Notes: generated from the letters alone by a model not told the origin. DNA of 64,000 nt from Geomonas azotofigens (GCF_018919395.1 NZ_JAHLME010000003.1:186001-250000), one strand, 5' to 3'; shown: positions 24,757-34,582, counted from the first letter of the stretch. Program-made: numbers and translations.

Positions 24757-25433
24757 GGCTTTTCCAGTTTGTAGCCGAAGCCGCGCACCGTCTTGATCAG
24801 GTCGCCGGCGGGGCCGAGCTTCGTGCGCAGCCTGGTCAGGTGCGTATCGACGGTTCGCGTGTCGCCCAGGTAGTTGTAGCCCCAGACGTTTTGCAGCAAA
24901 AGCTCCCGGCTCTGCACCCGGTCGGTGCGCTCGGCCAGGTTCATCAGCAGCTTGTATTCCGTAGAGGTGAGCGCCACCTCCTTGCCGCCGACGCTGACCA
25001 GGTGACGCTCGGTATCGATGACCAGGTCGCCGATCACCAGGGTCGCCGCCTTGGGACTCTGCTCGCTGGTCCTTCTCAGCACGGCCCGCACCCGCAGCAT
25101 CAGTTCGCGCGTCGAGAACGGTTTCACCACGTAATCGTCCGCACCCACCTCGAAACCGACCACCCGGTCGATCTCCTCCCCCTTGGCGGTGAGCATGATG
25201 ATGGGAATGGCAGCGGTCCGCTCGCCGCTTTTCAGGACCCGGCAGAGCTCGGTCCCCATCATCCCGGGGAGCATAAGGTCGAGCAGGATCAGGTCCGGCA
25301 GCGCGTTCCTCGCCTCCAGCAAGCCCGCGTTGCCGTCACTGGCGACGATGGGCCGGAAACCTTCCTTCTCCAGGTGATAAGCGATCAGCTCCGCGAGGTC
25401 CGCTTCGTCCTCGACCACCAGCACCGTCTGCAT
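24753..25433 (-). CDS. phoB: PhoB-like response regulator (REC + winged helix)
   Basis: The 226-residue OmpR/PhoB-family regulator has a receiver domain with acidic pocket VEDEADL, phospho-Asp in DLILLDLMLPGMMG near residue 51 and lysine in VVKPFSTREL. The C-terminal winged-helix DNA-binding domain contains LTSTEYKLLMNLAE and the recognition region VDTHLTRLRTKLG. It would activate genes through direct-repeat pho boxes. The start ATG 25433 is preceded by AGGAGG at about eight bases; an upstream in-frame start at 25463 lacks support. It is first in a two-gene operon with phoR. Confidence 0.92.
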   Translation of the reverse strand: MQTVLVVEDEADLAELIAYHLEKEGFRPIVASDGNAGLLEARNALPDLILLDLMLPGMMGTELCRVLKSGERTAAIPIIMLTAKGEEIDRVVGFEVGADDYVVKPFSTRELMLRVRAVLRRTSEQSPKAATLVIGDLVIDTERHLVSVGGKEVALTSTEYKLLMNLAERTDRVQSRELLLQNVWGYNYLGDTRTVDTHLTRLRTKLGPAGDLIKTVRGFGYKLEKP

Positions 25434-25922
25434 CGATTCTTCCTCCTGGCGGGAAACCCTCAAGCTTTCCCTGGGTGTAAAGGCTTGTAATGTATACGTA
25501 AAAGCCGCAGCTCCACATGCGCTGTGGAAAGCGCTGTGGATAAATTGTGGAACCGGGACAAAAGCGCTTTCACATTGCGGGGATCAGCGTTTTGCCTAAG
25601 ATTTGGGCAGCGCACCGGCGGGGGGGGCGTGACGCAACCCCAATGATTCCGGCGACTTCCTGCAAGTGTGGGAACGGCTGGGCGAAATCCTGTCAAGCTT
25701 TTTCTTCAGCCCCCCGCGCGACGATCCCGGCTCCGGCAGGCCCGACCATATATAAGTTCATTGAACGGGCATTACAAGAGCTTTCAGCATGGCTCGCGTC
25801 CGCCGCGAAGCGCACCATAAAGCTTGTTGACATGCCGCAGGCGCTGTGATAGATCGAAAGCGCTTTATTTTAATGACTTAATGGGCATAACAAAAGTTTC
25901 GCGAAAGGAAACAGGGGGACTC
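25434..25922. other. 489-base divergent intergenic region with regulatory-looking repeats
   Basis: It separates phoB from the acyl-CoA synthetase gene. It contains a perfect DnaA-box-like TTATCCACA (minus strand, 25535-25543) within a group of three TGTGGA hexamers at 25523, 25535 and 25546. Two AAAGCGCTTT palindromes (25561, 25857) and a sigma-70-like promoter at 25827 are also present. No coding frame is convincing; a frame from 25547 to 25849 lacks a ribosome-binding site and family features. Confidence 0.65.
25827..25855 (+). promoter_or_regulatory. Candidate sigma-70 promoter for the acyl-CoA synthetase gene
   Basis: TTGACA (25827-25832) is followed after 17 bases by TAGATC (25850-25855). 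An AAAGCGCTTT palindrome begins two bases downstream (25857-25866), well placed for a repressor. Confidence 0.5.
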
Positions 25923-27572
<1,650 letters not shown>

Positions 27573-27697
27573 TAGCCGGCACAGCGTTGCTAATAACCCC
27601 TTGATCTGACAGGCCCGCGGGGTTGACGCGCTACCGATTGTGAGTTATCTTTCCTTCTCCTCCTCATGAGATCGTTCATGGGGAGAGAGGAGGGGAT

Positions 27698-28888
27698 ATG
27701 CGGCTCACGCCGAAGAACGAACTGGAATACCGCTACAGGAAGCTGCAAGTCGAGATGGCGGCCGCGGGCATGGACGCGGTCCTCATGGTGCAAAACGCCG
27801 ACCTGTTTTACTTCACCGGAACCGTGCAGGCCGGTGTGCTCTACGTTCCCGCCTCCGGGCGTCCGCTGTACCTCGTGCGCCGCGACTTCATGCGGGCGCG
27901 CATGGAGAGCGGCCTCGCCGACGTGGTCCCGCTGCCGTCCCTAAACGAGCTCGCCGGGCTCATCACCGATCACGGCCACCCGCCGCCGCGACGTCTCGGT
28001 CTCGAGCTGGACGTCCTGCCGGTCAACCTCTACCAGAACTACCTTTCCCTGTTTCCCGACACCCGGGCGCTGGACGCCTCGCCCGCCATCAGGCGGGTGC
28101 GCATGATCAAAAGTCACTACGAGATCCACATCCTCCAGGACGCCGGCACCCAGGCCGACAAGATGTACCGGCGCGCCGCCGAGGTGATCCGCGAGGGTAT
28201 GAGCGAGGTCGAACTCGCCGCCGAGCTGGAACGGGTGGGGCGCCAGGAGGGGCACCAGGGGTACGTCCGGATGCGCGCCTTCAACGGCGAGCTCTCCGGC
28301 GTCCAGGTCCTCGCCGGCGCCGACGGCGCCGCTCCCGCCTGCACCAACACCGCCCTCGGGGGGATGGGGCTCACCCCCGCCTTCGGGCACGGCGCCAGCT
28401 ACAACAGGATCCGGCGCGACGAGCCGATCATCGTCGACTTCGCCAGCTGCTACGACGGCTACCTCGCGGACCAGACCCGGGTCTTCGCCATCGGCTCGGT
28501 CTCGGAGCGCATGCGGCGCGGCTACGAGGAGATGCTGCGCGTCGAGGAACTGATGGTGGAGCGCGCGGTGGAAGGGGCCAGCTGGGGTGGAATCTACGAC
28601 GCCTGCGTGGAGCTGGCGCGGCAGATGGGGTACGCCGAGCACTTCATGGGGAGTTCCGGCAGTCAGATCTCTTTCATAGGCCACGGTCTGGGCATTGAAA
28701 TAGACGAATATCCTTTCATAGCGAAAGGGTTCTCTGAAGAGACCCTGAAGGTCGGCATGGCCTTCGCCTTCGAGCCGAAACTCGTGTTTCCCGGGGAGGG
28801 CGCAGTCGGCATCGAAAACTCTTTTTATCTCTCCGAACAGGGACTTAAGCGTCTCACCTTCTCAAGTCAGGAACTGGTACTGCTGTAA
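27698..28888 (+). CDS. M24 family Xaa-Pro aminopeptidase-like peptidase
   Basis: The 396-residue protein has an N-terminal creatinase-like domain (about 1-135) and a C-terminal pita-bread metallopeptidase domain. Metal ligands are visible in order: Asp in IIVDFASCYDG and Asp in YLADQTRVF, His in FIGHGLGIEIDEYP, Glu in AFEPKLVFPG and Glu in VGIENSF. It would remove N-terminal residues from X-Pro peptides in the cytosol; the PepP and PepQ roles cannot be told apart by sequence. It is a single gene with GGAGGGGAT before the ATG and a weak AT-rich hairpin (28918-28936) after it. Confidence 0.9.
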   Translation: MRLTPKNELEYRYRKLQVEMAAAGMDAVLMVQNADLFYFTGTVQAGVLYVPASGRPLYLVRRDFMRARMESGLADVVPLPSLNELAGLITDHGHPPPRRLGLELDVLPVNLYQNYLSLFPDTRALDASPAIRRVRMIKSHYEIHILQDAGTQADKMYRRAAEVIREGMSEVELAAELERVGRQEGHQGYVRMRAFNGELSGVQVLAGADGAAPACTNTALGGMGLTPAFGHGASYNRIRRDEPIIVDFASCYDGYLADQTRVFAIGSVSERMRRGYEEMLRVEELMVERAVEGASWGGIYDACVELARQMGYAEHFMGSSGSQISFIGHGLGIEIDEYPFIAKGFSEETLKVGMAFAFEPKLVFPGEGAVGIENSFYLSEQGLKRLTFSSQELVLL

Positions 28889-28917
28889 CGTGAATTAAAA
28901 TGTATGCAAAATACTAG

Positions 28918-28936
28918 AACACAATTTTTTTGTGTT
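28918..28936. terminator. Weak AT-rich terminator-like hairpin
   Basis: AACACAA and TTGTGTT pair around a T-run loop, downstream of the M24 peptidase gene. The stem is only seven pairs, so termination is uncertain. Confidence 0.4.
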
Positions 28937-28956
28937 GAAATTGGATCTATGCGGTG

Positions 28957-28991
28957 GTATACATTTGAAAAATCTTTGTATACAGTATACC
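28957..28991 (+). promoter_or_regulatory. GTATAC-rich control region upstream of the citrate synthase gene
   Basis: Three GTATAC palindromes lie at 28957-28962, 28978-28983 and 28985-28990, with TTGAAA (28965-28970) and TATACC (28986-28991) as a possible promoter with a short 15-base spacer. The arrangement suggests repressor binding across the promoter; Geobacter citrate synthase genes are known to be controlled by a repressor (HgtR), but I cannot confirm that this is its motif. Confidence 0.45.
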
Positions 28992-29104
28992 TACCTCACG
29001 CAACCGGCCGACTGCCATCATCGACCGGCACGGTGTCAGCGGGCGATTCGATTTGGTAATTCCACGTATGTACCTCAACCCCAACAGCAAAGGAGATCTG
29101 GCAC

Positions 29105-30430
29105 ATGACGCAATTAAAAGAGAAGTTATTTGAGAAGATCCAGGCCCACCGTCCCCGCATCACCAGACTGACCAAGGAGTTCGGCTCCGTGATCATCGAC
29201 AAGGTGGACATCGGTCAGTGCATCGGCGGCGCCCGCGACATCAGGTCGCTGGTCACCGACATCTCCTATCTCGACCCGCAGGAAGGCATCCGTTTCCGCG
29301 GCAAGACCATCCCGGAGACCTTCGAGGCCCTGCCGAAAGCTGCTGGCTCCGAGTATCCGACCGTCGAGTCCTTCTGGTACTTCCTGCTGACCGGCGAAGT
29401 TCCGACCCTGGACCAGGTCGCCGCTGTTGAAGCTGAGTTCAAGACCCGCCAGGTTGTGCCCGAGTACGTCTACACCGCCGTACGCGCCCTCCCGAAAGAG
29501 AGCCACCCGATGGTCATGCTCTCCGTCGGCATCATGGCGATGCAGAAGGATTCCAAGTTCGCTGCTTTCTACAGCGGCGGCAAGTTCAACAAGATGGACG
29601 CCTGGGAGTACGTGTACGAGGATGCCAGCGACATCGTCGCCCGTATCCCGGTTCTCGCCGCCTTCATCTACAACCTGAAGTACCGCGGTGACAAGCAGAT
29701 CAGCATCGATCCCAAGCTCGACCTGGGCGCCAACTTCGCTCACATGATCGGCCAGAGCGACCAGTACAAGGACGTGGCAAGGATGTACTTCATCCTCCAC
29801 TCCGACCACGAGTCCGGCAACGTTTCGGCCCACACCACCCACCTGGTGCACTCGGCCCTCTCCGACCCGTACTACGCGTACGCCGCGGGCCTCAACGGCC
29901 TGGCCGGCCCGCTGCACGGCCTTGCCAACCAGGAAGTTCTCGGCTGGATCATGGAGTTCCAGAAGAAACTCAACGGCGCCGAGCCGACCAAAGAGAACGT
30001 CACCAAGGCGCTCTGGGATACCCTCAACGCCGGCCAGGTCGTTCCGGGCTACGGCCACGCCGTTCTCAGGAAGACCGACCCGCGCTACACCGCGCAGCGC
30101 GAGTTCTGCCTCAAGACCCCGGGCCTCAAGGACGATCCGCTGTTCAAGCTGGTCGCCATGATCTTCGAGACCGCACCGGGCGTCCTCACCGAGCACGGCA
30201 AGACCAAGAACCCCTGGCCGAACGTCGACGCGCAGTCCGGCGTCATCCAGTGGTACTACGGCCTCAAGGAGTGGGACTTCTACACCGTTCTCTTCGGTGT
30301 GGGCCGCGCCCTGGGCTGCATGGCCAACATCACCTGGGACCGTGGCCTTGGCTACGCCATCGAGCGTCCGAAGTCCGTCACCACCGACATGCTCGAGAAG
30401 TGGGCTGCCGAGGGCGGCAGGAAGATGTAA
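29105..30430 (+). CDS. gltA: Citrate synthase, eukaryote-like type
   Basis: The 441-residue enzyme condenses acetyl-CoA with oxaloacetate in the TCA cycle, central to acetate oxidation in Geobacteraceae. It has the long N-terminal region and motifs of the mitochondrial-type enzyme. The catalytic His is in NGLAGPLHGLANQEVL, the second His in PGYGHAVLRKTDPRY and the Asp in NVDAQSGVIQWYYG, with FYTVLFGVGRALG and LERPKS-like (IERPKSV) segments following. Geobacteraceae are known for this eukaryote-like citrate synthase, and it helps place the organism. AAAGGAG precedes the ATG. It is a monocistronic gene with a long leader carrying GTATAC palindromes and a strong terminator after it. Confidence 0.97.
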   Translation: MTQLKEKLFEKIQAHRPRITRLTKEFGSVIIDKVDIGQCIGGARDIRSLVTDISYLDPQEGIRFRGKTIPETFEALPKAAGSEYPTVESFWYFLLTGEVPTLDQVAAVEAEFKTRQVVPEYVYTAVRALPKESHPMVMLSVGIMAMQKDSKFAAFYSGGKFNKMDAWEYVYEDASDIVARIPVLAAFIYNLKYRGDKQISIDPKLDLGANFAHMIGQSDQYKDVARMYFILHSDHESGNVSAHTTHLVHSALSDPYYAYAAGLNGLAGPLHGLANQEVLGWIMEFQKKLNGAEPTKENVTKALWDTLNAGQVVPGYGHAVLRKTDPRYTAQREFCLKTPGLKDDPLFKLVAMIFETAPGVLTEHGKTKNPWPNVDAQSGVIQWYYGLKEWDFYTVLFGVGRALGCMANITWDRGLGYAIERPKSVTTDMLEKWAAEGGRKM

Positions 30431-30457
30431 CAGGCTTCGCCGCATCGACCGCAAAAC

Positions 30458-30494
30458 AAGAAGGGGGGACACGCGAGTGTCCCCCTTTTCTTAT
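30458..30494 (+). terminator. Strong rho-independent terminator after gltA
   Basis: AAGGGGGGACAC and GTGTCCCCCTT form a long GC stem with a GCGA loop, followed by TTCTTAT on the plus strand and A-rich sequence before it. Confidence 0.92.
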
Positions 30495-30743
30495 GGTGCA
30501 GTGGGGAGTGCCAGTCGTCGACGGGATTGGGGCATGGGCCTGGCGCGCCTGGCAGCGGTACTCCAAGGCAAATCCCCTCTGTCTCCCCTTTATAAAGGGG
30601 AGGACGCGGGGCTCGTGCGGCGCTTCGTGGACATAGGTGGTTCCTGTGGCCCAAAGCGCTGTCGGGGAAGATGGTGAGTTGCGGGGGGGGGGGGAGTGAG
30701 GGCCGCCCAGGGGATGAGCGGCTCTTGGGTGGAAGCGCTACTG
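30495..30743. other. Non-coding stretch between gltA terminator and the AMMECR1 gene
   Basis: I see a small palindrome (CCCTTTATAAAGGG, 30588-30601) and a G-run near 30685, but no gene, repeat family member or RNA. Apparent frames here lack ribosome-binding sites. Confidence 0.5.
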
Positions 30744-31289
30744 TTATTCGCCGAACACCTCGGCGCTGAACACGTAGAGGTCGGCTCCCTCCTTCCAGTC
30801 CTCCTTTTTCAGGCCCGCTTTTAGGGCGGTCTGGTTCAGGAAGGTCTCCCGGTCCCAGTTGTGCTCCACGGCCACCTGCGGGAGCAGCACGCCGCGCGAG
30901 AAGTTCTTCTCCAGGTACAGCCCATGTTTGCCGACCTCGACCTCCTCGGGTGACGAGATCTTGCTGAGCGGCGACAGCACGGAGATCTCCAGCTCGAATT
31001 CAACCAGGTCCGCCTCCTTCATGGGATAGAAACGGGGATCCCTGGTGGCGGCGGAGGCGGCCATCTCCTGTACCAACTGGTAAAGCGGCTTGTCCGAACT
31101 GAAGTTGCCGATGCACCCCCTCAGGGCTCCCTGCTTCTTGATGGTGACGAAGCATCCCTGGGGCGTGGCGAGCTTGGGGTTCTCCACTTGCTGCATTTTC
31201 AGTTTTCCGGTCTGGACGGTGCCGGTGATCGCCTCACGGGCCAGCTGCAACAGGATCGTCTTGTCTTTGGAATTGAGCGTATCGGTCAC
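30744..31289 (-). CDS. AMMECR1-domain protein (AmmeMemoRadiSam system protein A)
   Basis: The 181-residue AMMECR1 domain protein has the invariant motif LRGCIGN near residue 75, the following KPLYQLVQEMA and DPRFYPMK segments, and the C-terminal LPQVAVEHNWDRETFL. In many genomes this domain is encoded next to a Memo-family protein and a radical-SAM enzyme; neither partner is in this window, so here it stands alone. The biochemical function is not established. The frame ends at 30744 and starts with ATG at 31289 after GGGGGG-type sequence (GGGGGGACCCGTGACC). It is convergent with gltA. Confidence 0.92.
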   Translation of the reverse strand: MTDTLNSKDKTILLQLAREAITGTVQTGKLKMQQVENPKLATPQGCFVTIKKQGALRGCIGNFSSDKPLYQLVQEMAASAATRDPRFYPMKEADLVEFELEISVLSPLSKISSPEEVEVGKHGLYLEKNFSRGVLLPQVAVEHNWDRETFLNQTALKAGLKKEDWKEGADLYVFSAEVFGE

Positions 31290-31660
31290 GGGTCCCCCCT
31301 TGGTGGCGTTGCGCAGGCTCGCCGGAGATTAATGGGGCCAAAATAATATATTTACGAGCCGTTTACAAGAAAGAACCGTGCTCCCTCCCCCGATTCACCC
31401 CCGTTTTTTCCGCTCCTTCCGGCGCCGGGCGGGGTGGAGAGTCCCCGTCGGGGCGCGCAGGAGGAGGCGCCTGGGCGGGGTGGACCCGGTTGTGGCGCGC
31501 CTTCGGCGATGTTTCGACGCGGAAACGGCAGGTTGCGCGACCGGTGCCTTTTGCCCGGGACGGCTCCGTCGGCAGCGTCCGTGGATATTCGGCGTGCTGC
31601 ATGTTTGGCGCGGCCGTCCAAAAGTTCGGGATAATCGTTTAATATTTTTTTGCGATTTCC
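31290..31660. other. Non-coding stretch between the AMMECR1 gene and a small lipoprotein gene
   Basis: High-GC sequence up to about 31620, then AT-rich. Open frames on both strands have no start signals, family features or sensible amino-acid composition. I see nothing else here. Confidence 0.5.
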
Positions 31661-31675
31661 AGCTTTAAAAAGTAT

Positions 31676-31702
31676 TGACTTTTCCAGGAATGCTAGTATA
31701 TT
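31676..31702 (+). promoter_or_regulatory. Strong-looking sigma-70 promoter for the small lipoprotein gene
   Basis: TTGACT (31676-31681) and TATATT (31697-31702) lie in an AT-rich stretch with a TGCTAG extended -10-like sequence; the spacing is 15-16 depending on the -10 register. Confidence 0.6.
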
Positions 31703-31783
31703 CGGCCTTTGTTGTCGCACGAAAAAAACCATGCGCTTTGCGCAGTAATGGTAAATCTAAAAAGAAAAGAGGTGATATCGTCA

Positions 31784-31984
31784 ATGAAAAAACTGATCTC
31801 CTTGGCACTTTGCCTGGCTCTGGCCCTGTCCTTTGCTGCTGGCTGCAAGAAGAAAGAAGAGGCTCCGGCTGCTCCGGCTGCTGAGCAGGCTGCTCCGGCC
31901 GCTCCGGCTCAGGCTCCGATGTCCTCCGCTAAAGCTCCGGAAGCTGCTCCTGCTGCTCCGGCCGCTCCGGCTGAGAAGAAGTAA
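31784..31984 (+). CDS. Small Ala/Pro-rich lipoprotein
   Basis: The 66-residue protein has a signal peptide, MKKLISLALCLALALSFAAG, and a lipobox cysteine directly after it (FAAGC). A KKKEE stretch and a low-complexity tail of alternating APAAPAAEQ-type repeats follow. It is probably a small periplasm-facing lipoprotein; the function is unknown, though Lpp-like or spacer roles are conceivable. The translation signal is exceptionally good: GAGGTGAT seven to eight bases before ATG. With a near-consensus promoter and a long hairpin terminator close behind, it looks like an abundantly expressed single-gene unit. ORF finders that start upstream at 31709 overextend it. Confidence 0.8.
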   Translation: MKKLISLALCLALALSFAAGCKKKEEAPAAPAAEQAAPAAPAQAPMSSAKAPEAAPAAPAAPAEKK

Positions 31985-32009
31985 GCTGAAACAGGGCCTC
32001 CCTGTTTCA

Positions 32010-32043
32010 CGAAGCCCACAGATCCATCTGTGGGCTTTTTTTG
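32010..32043 (+). terminator. Rho-independent terminator after the small lipoprotein gene
   Basis: AGCCCACAGAT and ATCTGTGGGCT pair perfectly around a CC loop, followed by seven T residues. Confidence 0.93.
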
Positions 32044-32065
32044 TCTCTCTATCCGGCCATTTGCC

Positions 32066-32095
32066 TTGACAACGGGCGGACCGGAATGCTAATTA
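32066..32095 (+). promoter_or_regulatory. Candidate sigma-70 promoter for ndk
   Basis: TTGACA (32066-32071) with TAATTA at 32090-32095 (spacing 18) or CTAATT at 32089 (spacing 17), about 40 bases before the start codon. Confidence 0.6.
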
Positions 32096-32132
32096 GAAGG
32101 GTCGTCAACTATAATTGATTTCGGAGGAAACA

Positions 32133-32546
32133 ATGGAAAGAACATTTGCCATCATAAAGCCTGATGCGGTCGAGCGGAACGTCACCGGCAAGGTACTCGC
32201 CATGATCGAGGCGGGCGGCTTCAAGATCGTCGGCATGAAGAAAATCCTTCTCTCCAGGGCACAGGCCGAAGGCTTCTACTACGTGCACAAAGAGCGTCCG
32301 TTCTTCGGCGACCTCTGCACCTTCATGTCCCGCGGCCCGGTCATCGCGCTGGTGCTGGAGAAGGAAAACGCCATCGCCGACTGGCGCGGCCTGATGGGCG
32401 CCACCAACCCGGCCAACGCCGAGGCGGGCACCATCCGCAAGGAACTGGGCGTGAGCATCGAGGAGAACACCGTTCACGGTTCCGACTCCCCGGAGTCCGC
32501 TTCCTACGAGATTCCCTATTTCTTCAATCAGCTGGAACTGGTTTAA
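32133..32546 (+). CDS. ndk: Nucleoside diphosphate kinase
   Basis: The 137-residue NDPK balances nucleoside triphosphate pools through a phospho-histidine intermediate. The signature [13 protein letters not shown] contains the catalytic His, and [12 protein letters not shown] at the N-terminus and [15 protein letters not shown] complete the family pattern. Length is normal. GGAGGAAACA precedes the ATG at 32133; an upstream ATG at 32115 lacks its own site. It has its own promoter and is followed by a hairpin terminator before rlmN. Confidence 0.97.
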   Translation: MERTFAIIKPDAVERNVTGKVLAMIEAGGFKIVGMKKILLSRAQAEGFYYVHKERPFFGDLCTFMSRGPVIALVLEKENAIADWRGLMGATNPANAEAGTIRKELGVSIEENTVHGSDSPESASYEIPYFFNQLELV

Positions 32547-32570
32547 TCCGAAGCAGGTTCAGGCAGATCA

Positions 32571-32599
32571 AGAGCCCTTCGCGAGAAGGGCTTTTTTAG
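32571..32599 (+). terminator. Rho-independent terminator after ndk
   Basis: AGCCCTTC, GCGA loop, GAAGGGCT, followed by TTTTTT. It lies just before the rlmN start, so rlmN expression may depend on read-through or a promoter within this region. Confidence 0.88.
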
Positions 32600-32611
32600 T
32601 ATCCGGAAAGC

Positions 32612-33646
32612 ATGGAAAAGACCGATATAAAGAATTTGACCCTCTCCGGGCTGGAGGCCTACATCTCCGGCCTCGGCAAGGAGCGTTTCCGCGCCAAGCA
32701 GATCTTCAAGTGGCTCTACCAGATGGATGCCATGGATTTCGACGAGATGACCAACGTCTCCAAGGAATTCCGTTCGGTGCTCAAGGAACGGGCCGAGATC
32801 AGCAACCTCCTTCCCGAGGCCGTGGAGGCCTCCGAAGACGGCACCAGGAAGTACCTGTTCCGGCTGCGGGACGGTGCCGCCGTCGAGAGCGTCCTCATCC
32901 CCGACGAGGGGCGGAACACGCTCTGCATCTCCAGCCAGGTCGGCTGCGCCATGAAGTGCGCCTTCTGCCTGACCGGCACCTTCGGCCTGTCGCGCAACCT
33001 GACCACGGCCGAGATCGTGAACCAGGTCTGCGCGGTGAAGCGCGAGCACCCGGTGAACAACATCGTCTTCATGGGGATGGGGGAGCCTCTGGCCAACCTC
33101 GGGGGCGTGATCCCGGCGGTGAACATCCTCACCGACCCGGACGGCTTCCAGTTCTCCACCCGCAAGGTGACCGTCTCCACGTCGGGGCTGGTCCCCGAGA
33201 TGGCGGAACTGGGGCGCGGCTGCACCGTGAACCTCGCGGTCTCGCTGAACGCGACCACGGACGAGGTGCGGGACCAGATCATGCCCGTGAACCGGGCGTA
33301 TCCACTGAAGGAGCTCCTGGCGGCGTGCAAGGCGTTCCCGCTCCCTTCGCGGCGCTGGATCACCATCGAGTACGTCATGATCCGCGACCTGAACGACACC
33401 CTGGACGACGCCAAGCGCCTGGTGCGCCTGATCAGCAACATCCCGTCCAAGGTGAACCTGATCCCGTTCAACGAGCACGACGGCTGCGGCTTCAAGAGCC
33501 CGACCCAGGAGACCATCGACCGCTTCCACAAGTACCTGCTGGACAAGCACGTCACCGTGATCACCCGCTCCAGCCGCGGGGGGGACATCTCCGCAGCCTG
33601 CGGGCAGTTGAAGGGGAAGCTGGACCAGGTGCGGCAGCAAGGGTAG
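32612..33646 (+). CDS. rlmN: Dual-specificity 23S rRNA A2503 / tRNA A37 C2-methyltransferase
   Basis: The 344-residue radical-SAM methyltransferase has the CxxxCxxC cluster motif in [19 protein letters not shown] near residue 110. The conserved [10 protein letters not shown] follows, and the C-terminal cysteine used for methyl transfer is in SAACGQL near residue 338. The N-terminal helical domain starts [20 protein letters not shown]. It methylates adenine 2503 in the peptidyl-transferase centre and A37 of some tRNAs. Length and motifs are standard. The start ATG 32612 has only a modest ribosome-binding site (CCGGAAAGC) and follows a terminator closely. Confidence 0.96.
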   Translation: MEKTDIKNLTLSGLEAYISGLGKERFRAKQIFKWLYQMDAMDFDEMTNVSKEFRSVLKERAEISNLLPEAVEASEDGTRKYLFRLRDGAAVESVLIPDEGRNTLCISSQVGCAMKCAFCLTGTFGLSRNLTTAEIVNQVCAVKREHPVNNIVFMGMGEPLANLGGVIPAVNILTDPDGFQFSTRKVTVSTSGLVPEMAELGRGCTVNLAVSLNATTDEVRDQIMPVNRAYPLKELLAACKAFPLPSRRWITIEYVMIRDLNDTLDDAKRLVRLISNIPSKVNLIPFNEHDGCGFKSPTQETIDRFHKYLLDKHVTVITRSSRGGDISAACGQLKGKLDQVRQQG

Positions 33647-33710
33647 CCGCGCGGGGATAGCGCGGCGGCACGAACCGTAGTTAATAATTCAATGACGCTG
33701 GAGGTAGCGT

Positions 33711-34574
33711 ATGGCTAACGAGGTAATCGGGGTAATCGGCGGCAGCGGCCTGTACGAGATGGAGGGGATGACCGGGGTGACCCAGGTGACCGTGGACACC
33801 CCCTTCGGCCGCCCCAGCGACGAGTACGTCACCGGGACGCTGGACGGCGTGCGGATGGTCTTCCTGCCGCGCCACGGCAAGGGACACCGCTTCACCCCCA
33901 GCGAGGTGAACTACCGCGCCAACGTCTACGGCATGAAGAAGCTCGGGGTCACCCGGATCATCTCGGTGTCGGCGGTGGGAAGTCTCAAGGAGGAGATCGT
34001 CCCGGGGCATATCGTGGTGCCGGACCAGTTCATCGACCGTACCCGGGGCTTCAGGAAGGACACCTTCTTCGGCAACGGCGTGGTCGGCCACGTCCAGTTC
34101 GCCGATCCGGTCTGCGGGGAACTATCCGAGATCCTGTACCGGTCGGCGGGCGAGGTGGGCGCCACCGTGCACAAAGGTGGGTGCTACGTCTGCATGGAGG
34201 GGCCCGCCTTCTCAACCCGCGCCGAGAGCCACCTGTACCGCTCCTTCGGCGCCTCCATCATCGGCATGACCAACCTCACCGAGGCGAAGCTGGCCCGGGA
34301 GGCCGAGATCTGCTACGGGGTCATCGCCCTCTCCACCGACTACGATTGCTGGCACGAGTCCCACGACGACGTCTCGGTGGAGGCGATCATCGAGATCATC
34401 AAGAACAACGTCGCCACGGCGAAAAAGATCATCCGCCAGGCCGTGGCCCAGGTCGCCGCCGGCCGCGGCTGCGCCTGCGGCGACGCCCTCAAGTACGCGG
34501 TGATCAGCGACACCTCGGTGATCCCGGTCGAGACCCGCGAGAACCTGGAGCTGATCCTCGGCAAATACCTGTAA
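33711..34574 (+). CDS. mtnP: S-methyl-5'-thioadenosine phosphorylase
   Basis: The 287-residue PNP/MTAP-family enzyme has the N-terminal phosphate-binding IGVIGGSGLYEMEG, LPRHGKGHRFTPSEVNYRAN near residue 50, the base-site segment CMEGPAFSTRAESHLYR and the TDYDCW motif, which favour MTA phosphorylase over plain PNP. It splits methylthioadenosine into adenine and methylthioribose-1-phosphate, recycling the by-product of polyamine and homoserine-lactone synthesis. GGAGGTAGCGT precedes the ATG. A sugar-kinase gene follows after 92 bases, perhaps in the same pathway or purine salvage. Confidence 0.93.
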   Translation: MANEVIGVIGGSGLYEMEGMTGVTQVTVDTPFGRPSDEYVTGTLDGVRMVFLPRHGKGHRFTPSEVNYRANVYGMKKLGVTRIISVSAVGSLKEEIVPGHIVVPDQFIDRTRGFRKDTFFGNGVVGHVQFADPVCGELSEILYRSAGEVGATVHKGGCYVCMEGPAFSTRAESHLYRSFGASIIGMTNLTEAKLAREAEICYGVIALSTDYDCWHESHDDVSVEAIIEIIKNNVATAKKIIRQAVAQVAAGRGCACGDALKYAVISDTSVIPVETRENLELILGKYL

Positions 34575-34582
34575 CGCCTGTC

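Noticed and set aside
25547-25849. A 100-residue frame upstream of the acyl-CoA synthetase gene.
   Set aside because: No ribosome-binding site, runs over promoter-like sequence, and has no recognisable domain or signal.
31352-31732. A 126-residue minus-strand frame before the small lipoprotein gene.
   Set aside because: Runs through the promoter, has no ribosome-binding site and a low-complexity Arg/Gly/Pro composition typical of non-coding GC-rich DNA.
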